This document shows, piece after piece, positions 10,209 to 19,170 of a stretch of DNA of 38,002 nucleotides. The translations under genes and the position numbers were made by a program. Under the pieces are notes generated by a model that saw only the letters and a list, made by a program, of their open reading frames with translations, had not been told where the DNA came from and made no database searches. This DNA comes from Corallochytrium limacisporum (lineage: Eukaryota; Opisthokonta): NCBI GenBank assembly GCA_002811645.1, contig PDIP01000095.1:1-38002 (forward strand), written 5' to 3'. The first letter of the stretch is position 1, and each line of letters starts with the position of its first letter.

Positions 10209-10964
10209 ATGATCATGAAGCTACACGTAATGATTCTCGCACTACTCTGTTCTCTGTGTCTTCCGACGCAGATAGCAACGGGTGCCGTCGTCACCATGAG
10301 TCGCTTTCAACCTTTGGCGCAATGGGGCCCGCCACCGCCTCCTACGGAAGGCCCAGTCATTCCCCTAGGCACATGCAAAAAATCAGACATCGTACTGAAG
10401 GTGGATGCTCACTTAGATATCTTATGCCCAGACTGCTTGGCAATCTGGCCTCGTTTGAAGGCTATTAGTGAAAGAGACGACACCTGTGTGTTTTTGTACT
10501 TTTTCCCTCTGCCATATCACATGCACAGTTTCCAGGTAACGGAGACCATCTATGCCTTGCACGACAAGAACCCCAAGTCTGTCTTTAGGTGGATTGACAG
10601 CTTGTTCAACAACCAGGAACGGTTTGAAAATGGGCCTACTTTCAACATGGCGGCATCTCAGGTTGAGTCAAGCATTCATGAACTAGCCTTGTCGCTAGAC
10701 ATTGACGTGGCAGAACTTGACGGCATCCATGCAGACCAGGACACAAGGGCATCATTCAAATTCGGCTGTGGACGAGGCGTCTTTGGCACACCGTGGTTCT
10801 TTAGTACACAATACCGTGCGGCCGATCCTCTTTATGGCCAAGTCTATGTCCATGATGTCTTCACCCATCAAGATCTTGATCCCGTCGAAGAGATCCTTGA
10901 GGCAAGCCAATGGAATGAAGAATTAGTTGACACTCCCGGCAAAGTCAACGTGGGAGGTCCTTAG
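10209..10964 (+). CDS. Secretory DsbA/thioredoxin-like protein
   Basis: A 251-residue thioredoxin-fold protein. Residues 1-25 form a typical signal peptide (short basic start, LHVMILALLCSLCL core, small residues before cleavage), so it enters the secretory pathway. A redox-type CPDC motif is at 73-76 after a beta strand (IVLKVDAHLDIL), and a GTP turn at 193-195 supplies the cis-proline before PWFF, as in DsbA and related disulfide oxidoreductases. An alpha-helical insertion lies between the two, as in DsbA-like proteins. There is no KDEL-like retrieval signal (C-terminus VGGP), so it may be secreted or vacuolar. Both active-site cysteines are kept. Homologous uncharacterised thioredoxin-like proteins occur in plants and protists. 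The exact substrate is unknown. Confidence 0.8.
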   Translation: MIMKLHVMILALLCSLCLPTQIATGAVVTMSRFQPLAQWGPPPPPTEGPVIPLGTCKKSDIVLKVDAHLDILCPDCLAIWPRLKAISERDDTCVFLYFFPLPYHMHSFQVTETIYALHDKNPKSVFRWIDSLFNNQERFENGPTFNMAASQVESSIHELALSLDIDVAELDGIHADQDTRASFKFGCGRGVFGTPWFFSTQYRAADPLYGQVYVHDVFTHQDLDPVEEILEASQWNEELVDTPGKVNVGGP

Positions 10965-11226
10965 AGCATCCTCTCTCCAGCATTATCCAACGTTACATTC
11001 CTCAGTATCAACAGAGCTCAGGAGATAATGGAACCATTACATCCAGTTTGCAAGGCCGATCCAAGATAAGCGGTTCCTACAGGTGAGCAACTTGGCGTAA
11101 GTGTCGCAAGCCGTGTTAATGGGTTTGAATATCATGTTGTGGTCCTTAAGTCTATTTCGCTTGTTTTGGAGGAATAAACTCGAAGAAACTGAAATGTTGG
11201 TTTTAGGATTGAGTACGAGTGGCTTT
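10965..11226. other. Intergenic region
   Basis: 260 bases downstream of the DsbA-like gene and of the minus-strand coiled-coil remnant. Nothing recognisable apart from an AATAAA-like hexamer near 11173. Confidence 0.4.
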
Positions 11227-11655
11227 TCACTGAAAGGCAGCACCTTGCCGGGATGGAGCACCCTGCTCAATCTGCCTTTTTCGCGCTAACAAGACCTCGC
11301 GATTCATTTCAGTCCTCTTTCGACCTTCTTCCATTTCTTTCAGGCGGCGTTTACGCTCCGTTTCTTCCTGTGCACGACTTGCTTGCAGTTCAATCCGCTT
11401 GGACTCGGTATCAAGCATGCGCTCATGCTGAGCCAGCAGCTCAGCTTATTTCTTCTTCTTCTCAGCTTGGCGAACTTCTTCTTCATGCTGTTGGACGGCT
11501 TCCACTTTGGCCCTTTGTTCGATTTCCAATCGCAGATGCAGATCCCGTTGGATGTCATCCCGGCGTTCCTTGGCCTTGCGCGCAAGCATTTCATCAAGGC
11601 TCTGCCTCTGCTCAAGCTGCATACGTACCTGACGTTCGCGACAGACATGAGCCTC
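11227..11655 (-). pseudogene. Coiled-coil gene remnant interrupted by in-frame TAA
   Basis: The minus strand encodes 69 codons (11655 to 11449), a TAA at 11446-11448, and 72 more codons in the same frame up to TGA at 11227. Both halves are continuous charged coiled coil of the same character: before the stop RQSLDEMLARKAKERRDD and QHEEEVRQAEKKKK, after it AELLAQHERMLDTESKR and KRRLKEMEEGRKR. The uniform Glu/Arg/Lys/Gln composition with Met and Leu spacing looks like ciliary and centriolar coiled-coil proteins (TPHD-type families such as CFAP45, MNS1 or trichoplein), but I cannot assign it. No GT-AG intron that would remove the TAA is evident. A possible upstream exon on the minus strand starts at an ATG near 11921 (MRRVLSLAQEVVLARAE) and ends at a GAG|GTGAGA donor-like site near 11870. 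Most likely a decaying gene; a spliced or readthrough product is the alternative. Confidence 0.55.
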
Positions 11656-11658
11656 TCA

Positions 11659-12102
11659 AATAATAGCCAGGTGCCTTTTTGGCAGATGGAGTGCCCTCCC
11701 CCCCTGGCAACCTGTAGGAAGAATCCTGCGCAGTTTGTAGCTACTGCAATTAAATTAGACTCCCGAAATGTTGCGAGCTTCGTTAATCCATCTTAAATAC
11801 ATATGATAGGTCAATCAGTTTTGAGTGCACACGCCATTTCTTCCTTTGTTTTGTAGGAGGCGGGTCTCACCTCAGCACGGGCGAGCACGACTTCTTGTGC
11901 CAACGACAGGACTCGTCTCATCAATTAACAGGTACTTTGGTGCTGACAGAACGTTTGGGTCACATAACTGCTTCTCGTAAGCAGTGTATGTCTTTTTGGA
12001 TGAAATGAAAGTGTTGGAAGCATGATGAAGGGTTAGATCTTGGGATTTCGAAGAGTAGCGCAATCTTGGGTTGCAAATACCTGACACTGATCGTCGAGTA
12101 GA
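11659..12102. other. Intergenic region between coiled-coil remnant and lactate permease
   Basis: About 440 bases between divergent units. It holds the presumed promoter of the lactate permease gene. The only possible coding element is the short putative first exon of the coiled-coil gene on the minus strand (about 11871-11921), which is unproven. Confidence 0.4.
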
Positions 12103-14246
12103 ATGAGTGTATTCATGGAAACGTTGCTCTGCAGCGTCCCGATTCTGCTGCTTATCTTTGTGACAGTCATACCGCCTCATCTACCATGTCATATTAGTTT
12201 GCCATTGAGTGCAGGAGTGGCGTTTTTCCTGCAATTGGTCTACTACCAGCGATCTGTAGTTAGAATTTTTGAGCCATTGTAGCAGGAGGATTGAGTGCAT
12301 TGGAACCGTTAAGTATCTTGGGCTGTGCAATGGTGCTATCCGAAGTGATGGCAGCAACACGCACTTTAGACTGGATCATTTCACATATCAAGGACCTGAC
12401 TGCAGGTAACGCTATTGCAGAAGTTTATCTGATACTGTGGGCCTTTGAATATTTACTTGAAGGCACGGCAGGCTTCGGAACTCCGGTAGCTCTGGCAGCT
12501 CCAATCATGGTTGAAATCGGGCACGATCCGGTACTGACAGTGGCCAGTGGGCTGGTCCTAAATGGTCTAGCGACCAATATGGGAGCAGTGGGCACTGGCA
12601 CTCTCTTTGGTTTCAGTCCGCTCGGCCTGACGGAGGAACAGCTACTGTCTGTCGGGAACAGAACGCAGCTGTTGAACACCCTCATGAGTCCACTGGTTGT
12701 GTTTGCCGGGGCTTGGCTATTGATTCCAGCCAACGACTTGGCTCGTAATTGGCGGTTCTGTCTCCTGGCAACTTATGCATGCACCATCCCAGCTTTCCTC
12801 TCAAGCTTCATTTCTGTGGCCTTCCCGTCACTCATCGGTGGTGTGGTGGGACTCGGCCTGGTAGCCATCCTGGCCAAGTACAAAGTGGGCCTTGACCCGA
12901 ACTTGCGACCACGGGGTCGCAAGTCTGTAGATGGAACAAACACAATAGGCCCCTTGACCTCTGCATCAGGTTCCCAAAGGAGACTTCCCCGCACATCTCT
13001 CCGCGGCCTGCTCTCCGGCTCTGTCAGCCATGTGAACGATCACACAGGTGACTATGAAGCATTGAATGCTGAAGACCTTGATGACGATGATATGGAAGCA
13101 AACCATACGCAACGGTCTCATATGCCTGAGGACCTTGGCGAAGTGGAAGAGTCAACGGAGCATAGGTGGTCCGGGGGACGAGAGAACACGACTAGTCAAA
13201 GAGGCTCTGTTGAATCGCCCTCTAGATCAAATCCGGAGAGCCCTCTCCGTGCGGGAACACCAGTGCAGACTATGAACGGGGCTGCTTTGCAGATGCAGAC
13301 CTTGGAAAATAGTGAGATGGGTGACCATACTGGCCCAGGAGACATTAATATTGAGTTGCATGGCCACCGCATGCGCCACTTTGACAGTGGCTTGGTTGAC
13401 GGGTTCATGCGGTCGTTCCCGCTTTGGGGTACGGTGCTGGTGCTAATGTTCACTCGCATTCCCATATTCGGCCTAAAGTCCATTGTGACGGCCACAGAGC
13501 CTCATCTGGCTATACCAATTCCATATGTCTTCAAGATTGTAATTAGCGCTGGTCTAGTAGTTGGCCTTGAAGACATTTTCGGTCAAGCAGATCTGGAATG
13601 GGACTATCGCACGCTCTACGTGCCCGCTCTTCTACCCTTTCAGCTCATTGCTGCCATAACTCTGGCCATCTGGATGCCACCGCGTGTTCCAAACTTTGGC
13701 AGAGAATTCCTGAGGCTCTACGGCAAGATCCATAAAAAGGTTGCCGCACGATTGCCAAAGACAGCAGTCGTTTTGGGGTTTGCAGTGATTTTGGTTCATT
13801 TGATGATCCTGGCAGACTTTAGGGACCCAGAAGATGCAAGTCAGGACGCAGATGATCCAAAGTTTGAAGGACCTGCGGCCATCGTTGGGCACAATTTAGC
13901 AGTTGCTTTGGGGGGCGGCTGGATTGCAGTATCGGCGTTAATCGGTGGCATCGGCTGCTTCTTCTCAGATGTCACCGTGAGCAACTTGACATTTGGAGAG
14001 GTCCAGCTCAGTGCGGCTGATGCTCTAGGATTCAGCTCGGAGTCTATGCTGGCGTTCCAAGGCACTGGTGCAGCTATAGGGAACATGACCTGCCTTGTCA
14101 AGATTATAAACGCTGCGGCAATGGTTGACTTATCCTCTGTGAGATCCGCCGAGGCAGCGGTGTTGAAGCGGACAATTCCACTGTTTCTTGTACTTGTTTT
14201 GATAGCTACCGCTTTAGGGGCCCTGATCTTCAGCATTGTTTACTAA
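12103..14246 (+). CDS. L-lactate permease (LldP/LctP family), frame broken near 12271-12279
   Basis: This gene encodes a multi-pass proton-coupled lactate/glycolate permease of the bacterial LldP family. A 59-codon frame from ATG 12103 gives the first two helices (SVPILLLIFVTVI and AGVAFFLQLVYYQRSVVRIFE), as at the N-terminus of LldP, and then hits TAG at 12280-12282. The remainder is in another frame, open from 12273 to 14246 (first ATG 12330), starting AIVAGGLSALEPLSILG and continuing with the signature LLEGTAGFGTPVALAAPI and the C-terminal helices including FFSDVTVSNLTFG and FQGTGAAIGNMTCL. One extra base between 12271 and 12279 would join the frames; no intron of suitable phase is seen. 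A hydrophilic insert of about 150 residues (roughly 12900-13390; Ser, Asp and Gly rich) sits in a loop absent from bacterial proteins. The break may be a real frameshift or a consensus error; the intact 640-codon remainder favours recent origin or error. Confidence 0.82.
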
Positions 14247-14317
14247 GGCTATCTGCGTTGATCCGAAACGATTGGGTGATATAGCACTTAAATATAATAT
14301 GCCTACTAGAATCGGAG

Positions 14318-15277
14318 CTACCGTCCAAACAGATTTCGCATACAATCATCAATAGTCTGGAGATCAAATTTGAAACCTTCATCCAATGCCTGCTGTGGGT
14401 AGAGGTTCTGTCCCTTCAGCAGCAGAACTGCTGTGTCCATGGTGCCGATGACAATCTTCGAGAAAACAAATTGCGGCGTACGAGGCAACAATGGAATCAT
14501 AAGGCGACTTAACAGACTAGCATGCCGGGCTCCGGCGTAGGTGAAGTCATCGTTAGTGGTGTCGTCCGGGCTGCAGGCGTTGTATACCTTGATGGCGTTG
14601 GGATCAAGTGCGTTTGCGTCCTGTTCAATTATATGCGTCAACAGACGGGTCATATCCTGTATGTGAATCCAGGGAAACGGCTGTGAGCCGGGACTGATGG
14701 GCGACAACACTCCAAGCAGCAACGGAATTTTCTGTTGTGGAAAGGCACCGCCCTCGTTGCCCAAAACTACACCGCTCCGCACCACGACCTTTCGTGGTTC
14801 TTGCACCGTTGGACTGTCGCTTACCATTGCCCCTTCCCAGTCACTGACCAACTGGCTCATGAAATCGTATGGCGGGAACACGTCAGATTCTGTATACCGC
14901 TTGCTGATTCCTGCCGGAGGATAATAGGCAGCACCACTCAGGTTGACCCACAACTTTGGCGGACTATTCATGCGGTCGACTGCCTTGCGAATTCTGGAGG
15001 TGCTGTTGACTCGACTGTCGATCACTTCTCTTTTAAATGTTTCAGTCCATCTTCGGGGAGGTTGCAGGACGGGAGCACCTGCTGCATTGATAACAACGTC
15101 GCAGTCAGGTAGCCCATGGAGTTTGACCGTATCCCAAGAAATCTGCTCCGCTCCCTTAGATATGCGACTGATCACCACAACCTCGTGACCCTTGGTGCGC
15201 AGGTGCTGCTTCAGGGCCGATCCGATGAATCCTGTCCCTCCGGCCAGCATGACCTTCAATTTTCGACTCTGTGACAT
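14318..15277 (-). CDS. SDR39U1/TIGR01777 epimerase-family protein
   Basis: A 319-residue extended short-chain dehydrogenase/reductase of the SDR39U1 (TIGR01777, bacterial YfcH) family. The N-terminal Rossmann motif is AGGTGFIGSAL (12-22) for NAD(P) binding. The family-typical VVINAAGAPV, RWTETFKREVIDSRV and WVNLSGAAYY blocks follow, and PFPWIHIQDMTRLL gives the later family signature. The C-terminal DUF1731 region includes LYPQQALDEGFKF near the end. The ATG at 15277 begins directly before the Rossmann fold and has A at -3; the frame is open 28 codons further upstream but without a better ATG. Members act as NADP-binding proteins of unknown substrate, in plants and animals often in organelles. 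No clear presequence is visible here, so cytosolic location is likely. It is convergent with the lactate permease gene (71 bp apart). Confidence 0.9.
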   Translation of the reverse strand: MSQSRKLKVMLAGGTGFIGSALKQHLRTKGHEVVVISRISKGAEQISWDTVKLHGLPDCDVVINAAGAPVLQPPRRWTETFKREVIDSRVNSTSRIRKAVDRMNSPPKLWVNLSGAAYYPPAGISKRYTESDVFPPYDFMSQLVSDWEGAMVSDSPTVQEPRKVVVRSGVVLGNEGGAFPQQKIPLLLGVLSPISPGSQPFPWIHIQDMTRLLTHIIEQDANALDPNAIKVYNACSPDDTTNDDFTYAGARHASLLSRLMIPLLPRTPQFVFSKIVIGTMDTAVLLLKGQNLYPQQALDEGFKFDLQTIDDCMRNLFGR

Positions 15278-15836
15278 ACTATGTACGCGTAGGGTGCCGT
15301 TCCAGAGTTCAATGGATGAGATGAAAATGTACGTTGGAGAATAATTTAGTCTCTGGAACAAGACGTGTTAGTTAGGAACGCATCGCCCGCTGCAAGTAGC
15401 TCGTCGAAACCGAAGCGAGATGCCTTTTCCCCAAGCATTTTTTGTCTCCATCTGTCTTCGTTGGACGGTAACCCTACTCTGGGTTTTCACACTTTCAGGC
15501 CTTATGCGTTCGGACGCGCAATGGTACCAAGTGGTAATCTGTGGAGAGAGGGGTCAGTTTTCCACAGGGAAAGAAGGGACAGAAGCCCTCTCCTTGTGTT
15601 TACAGGGGGATGGAAGTGGAAACCAAAAAGCCACCACCCAAGCGATGGGGTGACATGTGTTTATGTGTACCAGTGGTATGGTAGCGAGAAGGCCCTCCGG
15701 ATCTTCAGATTCTGTAGAGCTGTGGATACCTAACAACGTACCAGGTATCTGAACACGGGGGCCACCCTGACTAGATTTTGTACAAACTGCCGCACTACTT
15801 TGCCAGGCAAAAACCTGCCCACAGCTCGAACAAACC
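15278..15836. other. Intergenic region with divergent promoters
   Basis: About 560 bases between the divergently oriented epimerase-like gene and the DJ-1-like gene. No convincing gene, RNA or repeat was seen. Confidence 0.5.
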
Positions 15837-16808
15837 ATGGCCATCCTGGGACAGAATGTTTCGTATATCTTTTTTGGTGCCATGGTGGCCTATGCCATGA
15901 ACGCACTCGTGATCAATCAACCGGCGCCCTTGGTGCCTGCTAAGGCCACTTCACCACCGAAGAAGATCTTGTTCATGATGCCGGACTCCGGTTATGATGT
16001 TATTGATGCCAGTGCCGCCTGGTGGACCCTAAGTAATGTCCATCACGAGCTAACTTTTGCCACATCCTCTGGTAACGTGCCACAGCCCTGTGAATTGCAG
16101 TTGGGTACGGGAAATGCCTACTGGGACTACTTCTACGGAACAGGGGAATCGGCTCGGAAAGAGCATGCACAAATGACCAAGTCAGCGGCTTACAACAATC
16201 CTGTAAGTTTCTCCGATGTGCTGAAATCCATTGAGTCCAAGTCTGCCAAATTCGACGGTCTCTTCATCCCAGGAGGTTACTGCACTGGATACGAGAAGCT
16301 GATCTTTGACAAGGAGGCGCACGCCATTGCTGAGCTGTTCCTCTACAACGACCGAGTCGTGGCGACCCTGGGCGAGGGAATTGCTGTCTTAGGCACCGCG
16401 CCAGCCACGGGCGATCACGCCAAGCAGGTCGCTGCGGAGAATGGAGAAATGGTGAATGCCTCCGTACTGGTGGATCGCAAGTTGACTGGACCCAACCGTG
16501 TGTTTGAATTCTTCCTGCGCCACACTGGAGCGATCCTATTTCCGGGCAAGCTTTTCTACGACGAGGTGCCGTCGTTACCTTCGGTAGAGCACATTGTCAA
16601 GAACTCTGCCGGTACTGACACGTTTTCCCTGGGACCATTGCAACCATTCCAGAGTCTGAAACCCGGATCACGAAAGGACTTTACGCACACTCACGTGATG
16701 AGAGATGGCAACCTGCTGACCGGTCGATACTGGACAGATGCCTACATGGTCGCACTTGGCATGGCGAAGACTTTGGAACTGTACGATTCTACGAGTTGGG
16801 TTATGTAA
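15837..16808 (+). CDS. Membrane-anchored DJ-1/PfpI-like protein without nucleophile Cys
   Basis: A 323-residue protein of the DJ-1/PfpI class I glutamine-amidotransferase-like superfamily, closest in layout to Hsp31-like chaperones/glyoxalases. ATG 15837 is in a strong context (ACCATGG). Residues 8-26 form one hydrophobic segment, likely a signal anchor or uncleaved presequence. The fold begins with KKILFMMP (42-49). The FDGLFIPGGYCTG block (139-151) is the conserved strand and turn carrying the PGG motif. The following nucleophile elbow, usually A-x-C-H-G, reads ATLGEGIAVLG (176-186): Gly179 replaces the catalytic Cys and Glu180 the His. The C-terminus has the expected DGNLLTGRYWTDAYMVAL. 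It is thus probably not a classical DJ-1 type enzyme, and may be a binding or structural protein. It is convergent with the La-PPR gene (145 bp apart). Confidence 0.8.
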   Translation: MAILGQNVSYIFFGAMVAYAMNALVINQPAPLVPAKATSPPKKILFMMPDSGYDVIDASAAWWTLSNVHHELTFATSSGNVPQPCELQLGTGNAYWDYFYGTGESARKEHAQMTKSAAYNNPVSFSDVLKSIESKSAKFDGLFIPGGYCTGYEKLIFDKEAHAIAELFLYNDRVVATLGEGIAVLGTAPATGDHAKQVAAENGEMVNASVLVDRKLTGPNRVFEFFLRHTGAILFPGKLFYDEVPSLPSVEHIVKNSAGTDTFSLGPLQPFQSLKPGSRKDFTHTHVMRDGNLLTGRYWTDAYMVALGMAKTLELYDSTSWVM

Positions 16809-16953
16809 ATTAGAAAAACGTATATCATAGTGATTTGACTAATCGTAGTCTATCAAGATCATGTGTACTATATTTCGTATGGTACGCTGGCTACACAAGA
16901 TGAGTGATTCCCACGCCTCCTTTCTTTATTTGGTTGTCATACGCTTGTTCCCT

Positions 16954-19170
16954 TTACTCTTTGGAACCCTTCATCTTTTGGGTGGACGCCTCACCATTAT
17001 TGTCATCATCCCCATACATTCCTTCACCGTCAGCGTCCTTGACGGGCATCTTCACACGACTTGCCTCAAATAGAGATTCCTCCAATGTGTTCCGTAGAGC
17101 TGCGTTCGTGTCCACGTCCAGGTCCTTGACCTTGCCCTTGGTGAATACAAAGGATTTAGGATCCACACCGGCAATGTCCATGTCCTCAGAGACAAGAGTG
17201 CTCAAGTCAGCCAGCTTATACTGCTTCAGGGCACGTAAAAGGATGTGGAAAGTGACATCAGTAGGGGCGATGCCGTTCTCCTTCATCGTCTTATAGATAT
17301 CAAGCATTAGCTTAGGTTTGTCTTGACGAAAGGCAGTATTGAGCATAATAGTGTAGGTGACTTCATCCGGTTCAATGTTCATGGCCCGCATCTTGTCAAT
17401 GTAGTTCTGGGCGCTAGACATGTCCTCGTGAGTGCCGGCTGCGGTCATGAGAATGTTGTACGTGATCCGATCCGGACGCATATCCATAGTCTCCGACAGT
17501 TCCTGCATCTTGGCCGTGCCCGCTGCGGGACCGCGAGCCATTGCGTAGCAATAAACTACAATGTTTAGAGCCCTTGCCTCCAGGGGAACCCCACGGTTGC
17601 GCATGTCCTGCAGGAGATCTTCAAGGAGGTCAATATCGTGAACACGAGATGCCAAATGGAGCATCAGGTAGAAGGTGATAGGCTTAGCCTCCATTGTGGC
17701 ATCGGCAAGGACGCGAGAATACAGAGCCCGTGCCTCGTTCACCATGCGTCTGCGACGGTAGAGATCAAGCAAGGAGTTGAATGTGTTAATGTTGGGCTTG
17801 AGACCGTTCTCGTAAATCATGTTTAGTACATCCTCAGCTCGTTGCAGATCCATCGCAAAATTGCAGGCAGACAGAATCTTGTTGTAGTGCTTCAGGCCGG
17901 CAGGCATGTTGCGGTCCTGCATTTCCTGCAGCAGTGCAAAGCATTCATCCACATTTCCTGCCAATGAATGGGCTTCCATGATGCGATCAAAGTCATTAGA
18001 GGTGGGTTCCTGACCAGACTCCAGAACCTGCTTGAAGGCTTCCTCGGCCAGCTCGAGCTCGTCAGTGGCCGCAGCAAAGGACATTAGAAACTGATAGTCC
18101 AGCACACTCGGTGCCTCGTCACCGGAGACCATGTCAGTGAAGAGTTGCTTCAGCTTCTGCCGGTCCTCGATACCACAGCTACGCAACAAAATCTGATAAC
18201 ACAGTTGATCAGGTACCACGCCATGTTGGCGCATCGTGGTCAGCACATCAAAGGCTTGGGACAGGTTGCCATTCTTCGTTGCAGTGTTAATTAAAGACGT
18301 CCAACTGTTGGCTTCCAGTTGAATTTTGTTTTTCTTACACAGGTCTGCCAGGGCCATTGCCTTGTCAAACGCTCCAACCTTACCATACGCCCACAGTAGT
18401 GCATTCAGGTGCTGCGGTAACAAATCCCAGCCCTTCTTCTCCATAGCATTGACAATCTTATCCACCAATGTGACATCATCGAAATGTGCCGCACGACGTA
18501 GAGCATTCTGCAGTGCAAGGTAATCGATACGGTGCGGCATCTTGAAGAAGACAGTCAGAGCTTCCTTCAATTCCCTGGGACGCGGCGCATTCCTGAAGTA
18601 TTGTCCCCAGTTAATCATGTAAGCATTTTTCTTGTTCAGATGAAGAATGGGGTTCAGACGACGAATAGTGTCGTCCTCAGGGTCATAGACCAAATTGTTG
18701 CTCTGCTTCGCTGTTTCCCGGATTTCATCCAAGGTTGCTTTTACCTTGCTCAGTCGGGCAAAGTTCAGGAGAAATTCCACGGGGATCGTACCATACAGAT
18801 CTCCTTTAGCCTGGTCCAACATGAATTTATCGGTCGGAAAATTCAAGTCACTGAAGTAGAACTCCAAATGGCGCACAATTTGCTGTTCCCTGGTCAAATC
18901 TGCTTCTTTCTCTTCGACTGCCACCGTCGGCTCATAGTCGTCAGGAGTCGATGCTGTGGTCTCCCCAGTGCTGGCATGGCGTACTCTTGAGTGCGTCACA
19001 TTGTAGAGGCGAGAAACAGCTATAGGACGGACTACCGCCATAGCGATCTGCGTCTGTGCCGGCATGCTACTCCCTGACGAGGCGACCATACTGGTCCGCC
19101 CACGGGCAGTGGACCGCAGCAATGCCTGCCACTGGCGGGCACTGATCTTACGCAGGGCGCGAGATGACAT
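16954..19170 (-). CDS. Mitochondrial protein with La motif fused to PPR repeats
   Basis: A 738-residue protein. Residues 1-65 are basic and hydroxylated with almost no acids (MSSRALRKISARQWQALLR), a typical mitochondrial presequence. Residues about 92-174 are a La-type HTH motif: HLEFYFSDLNFPTDKF (101-116), a hydrophobic VEFLLNFARLSKV helix (131-143) and a final DDTIRRLNP. The RNA 3'-oligo(U)-binding residues of human La correspond to F104, Y105, D114, F116 and F137, all conservative; the conserved Gln is His101. No RRM follows. Instead about 245-690 hold a dozen pentatricopeptide repeats (e.g. DQLCYQILLRSCG, NINTFNSLLDLYRRRRM, DEVTYTIMLNTAF). PPR proteins bind organelle RNA sequence-specifically. 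I infer a role in mitochondrial RNA 3'-end stabilisation, processing or translation. The C-terminal 60 residues are acidic and disordered. I know of no characterised family with this La plus PPR order. Confidence 0.9.
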   Translation of the reverse strand: MSSRALRKISARQWQALLRSTARGRTSMVASSGSSMPAQTQIAMAVVRPIAVSRLYNVTHSRVRHASTGETTASTPDDYEPTVAVEEKEADLTREQQIVRHLEFYFSDLNFPTDKFMLDQAKGDLYGTIPVEFLLNFARLSKVKATLDEIRETAKQSNNLVYDPEDDTIRRLNPILHLNKKNAYMINWGQYFRNAPRPRELKEALTVFFKMPHRIDYLALQNALRRAAHFDDVTLVDKIVNAMEKKGWDLLPQHLNALLWAYGKVGAFDKAMALADLCKKNKIQLEANSWTSLINTATKNGNLSQAFDVLTTMRQHGVVPDQLCYQILLRSCGIEDRQKLKQLFTDMVSGDEAPSVLDYQFLMSFAAATDELELAEEAFKQVLESGQEPTSNDFDRIMEAHSLAGNVDECFALLQEMQDRNMPAGLKHYNKILSACNFAMDLQRAEDVLNMIYENGLKPNINTFNSLLDLYRRRRMVNEARALYSRVLADATMEAKPITFYLMLHLASRVHDIDLLEDLLQDMRNRGVPLEARALNIVVYCYAMARGPAAGTAKMQELSETMDMRPDRITYNILMTAAGTHEDMSSAQNYIDKMRAMNIEPDEVTYTIMLNTAFRQDKPKLMLDIYKTMKENGIAPTDVTFHILLRALKQYKLADLSTLVSEDMDIAGVDPKSFVFTKGKVKDLDVDTNAALRNTLEESLFEASRVKMPVKDADGEGMYGDDDNNGEASTQKMKGSKE

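Noticed and set aside
11446-11448. TAA read as a sense codon (alternative genetic code)
   Set aside because: Other intact genes in the window use TAA as their stop (SH3 adaptor, RRP36, lactate permease) and none contains an internal TAA.
11872-12180. 102-codon minus-strand open frame
   Set aside because: Overlaps antisense the first two lactate-permease helices, whose family similarity explains the sequence better.
12256-12285. Short intron (GTAGTT to TTGTAG or TAGCAG) joining the lactate permease halves
   Set aside because: Lengths of 27 or 30 bases are multiples of three and leave the frames mismatched; introns of the right phase would remove the second helix.
15278-15361. N-terminal extension of the SDR39U1-like protein
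   Set aside because: Open in frame but begins at TTG; ATG 15277 directly precedes the Rossmann fold.
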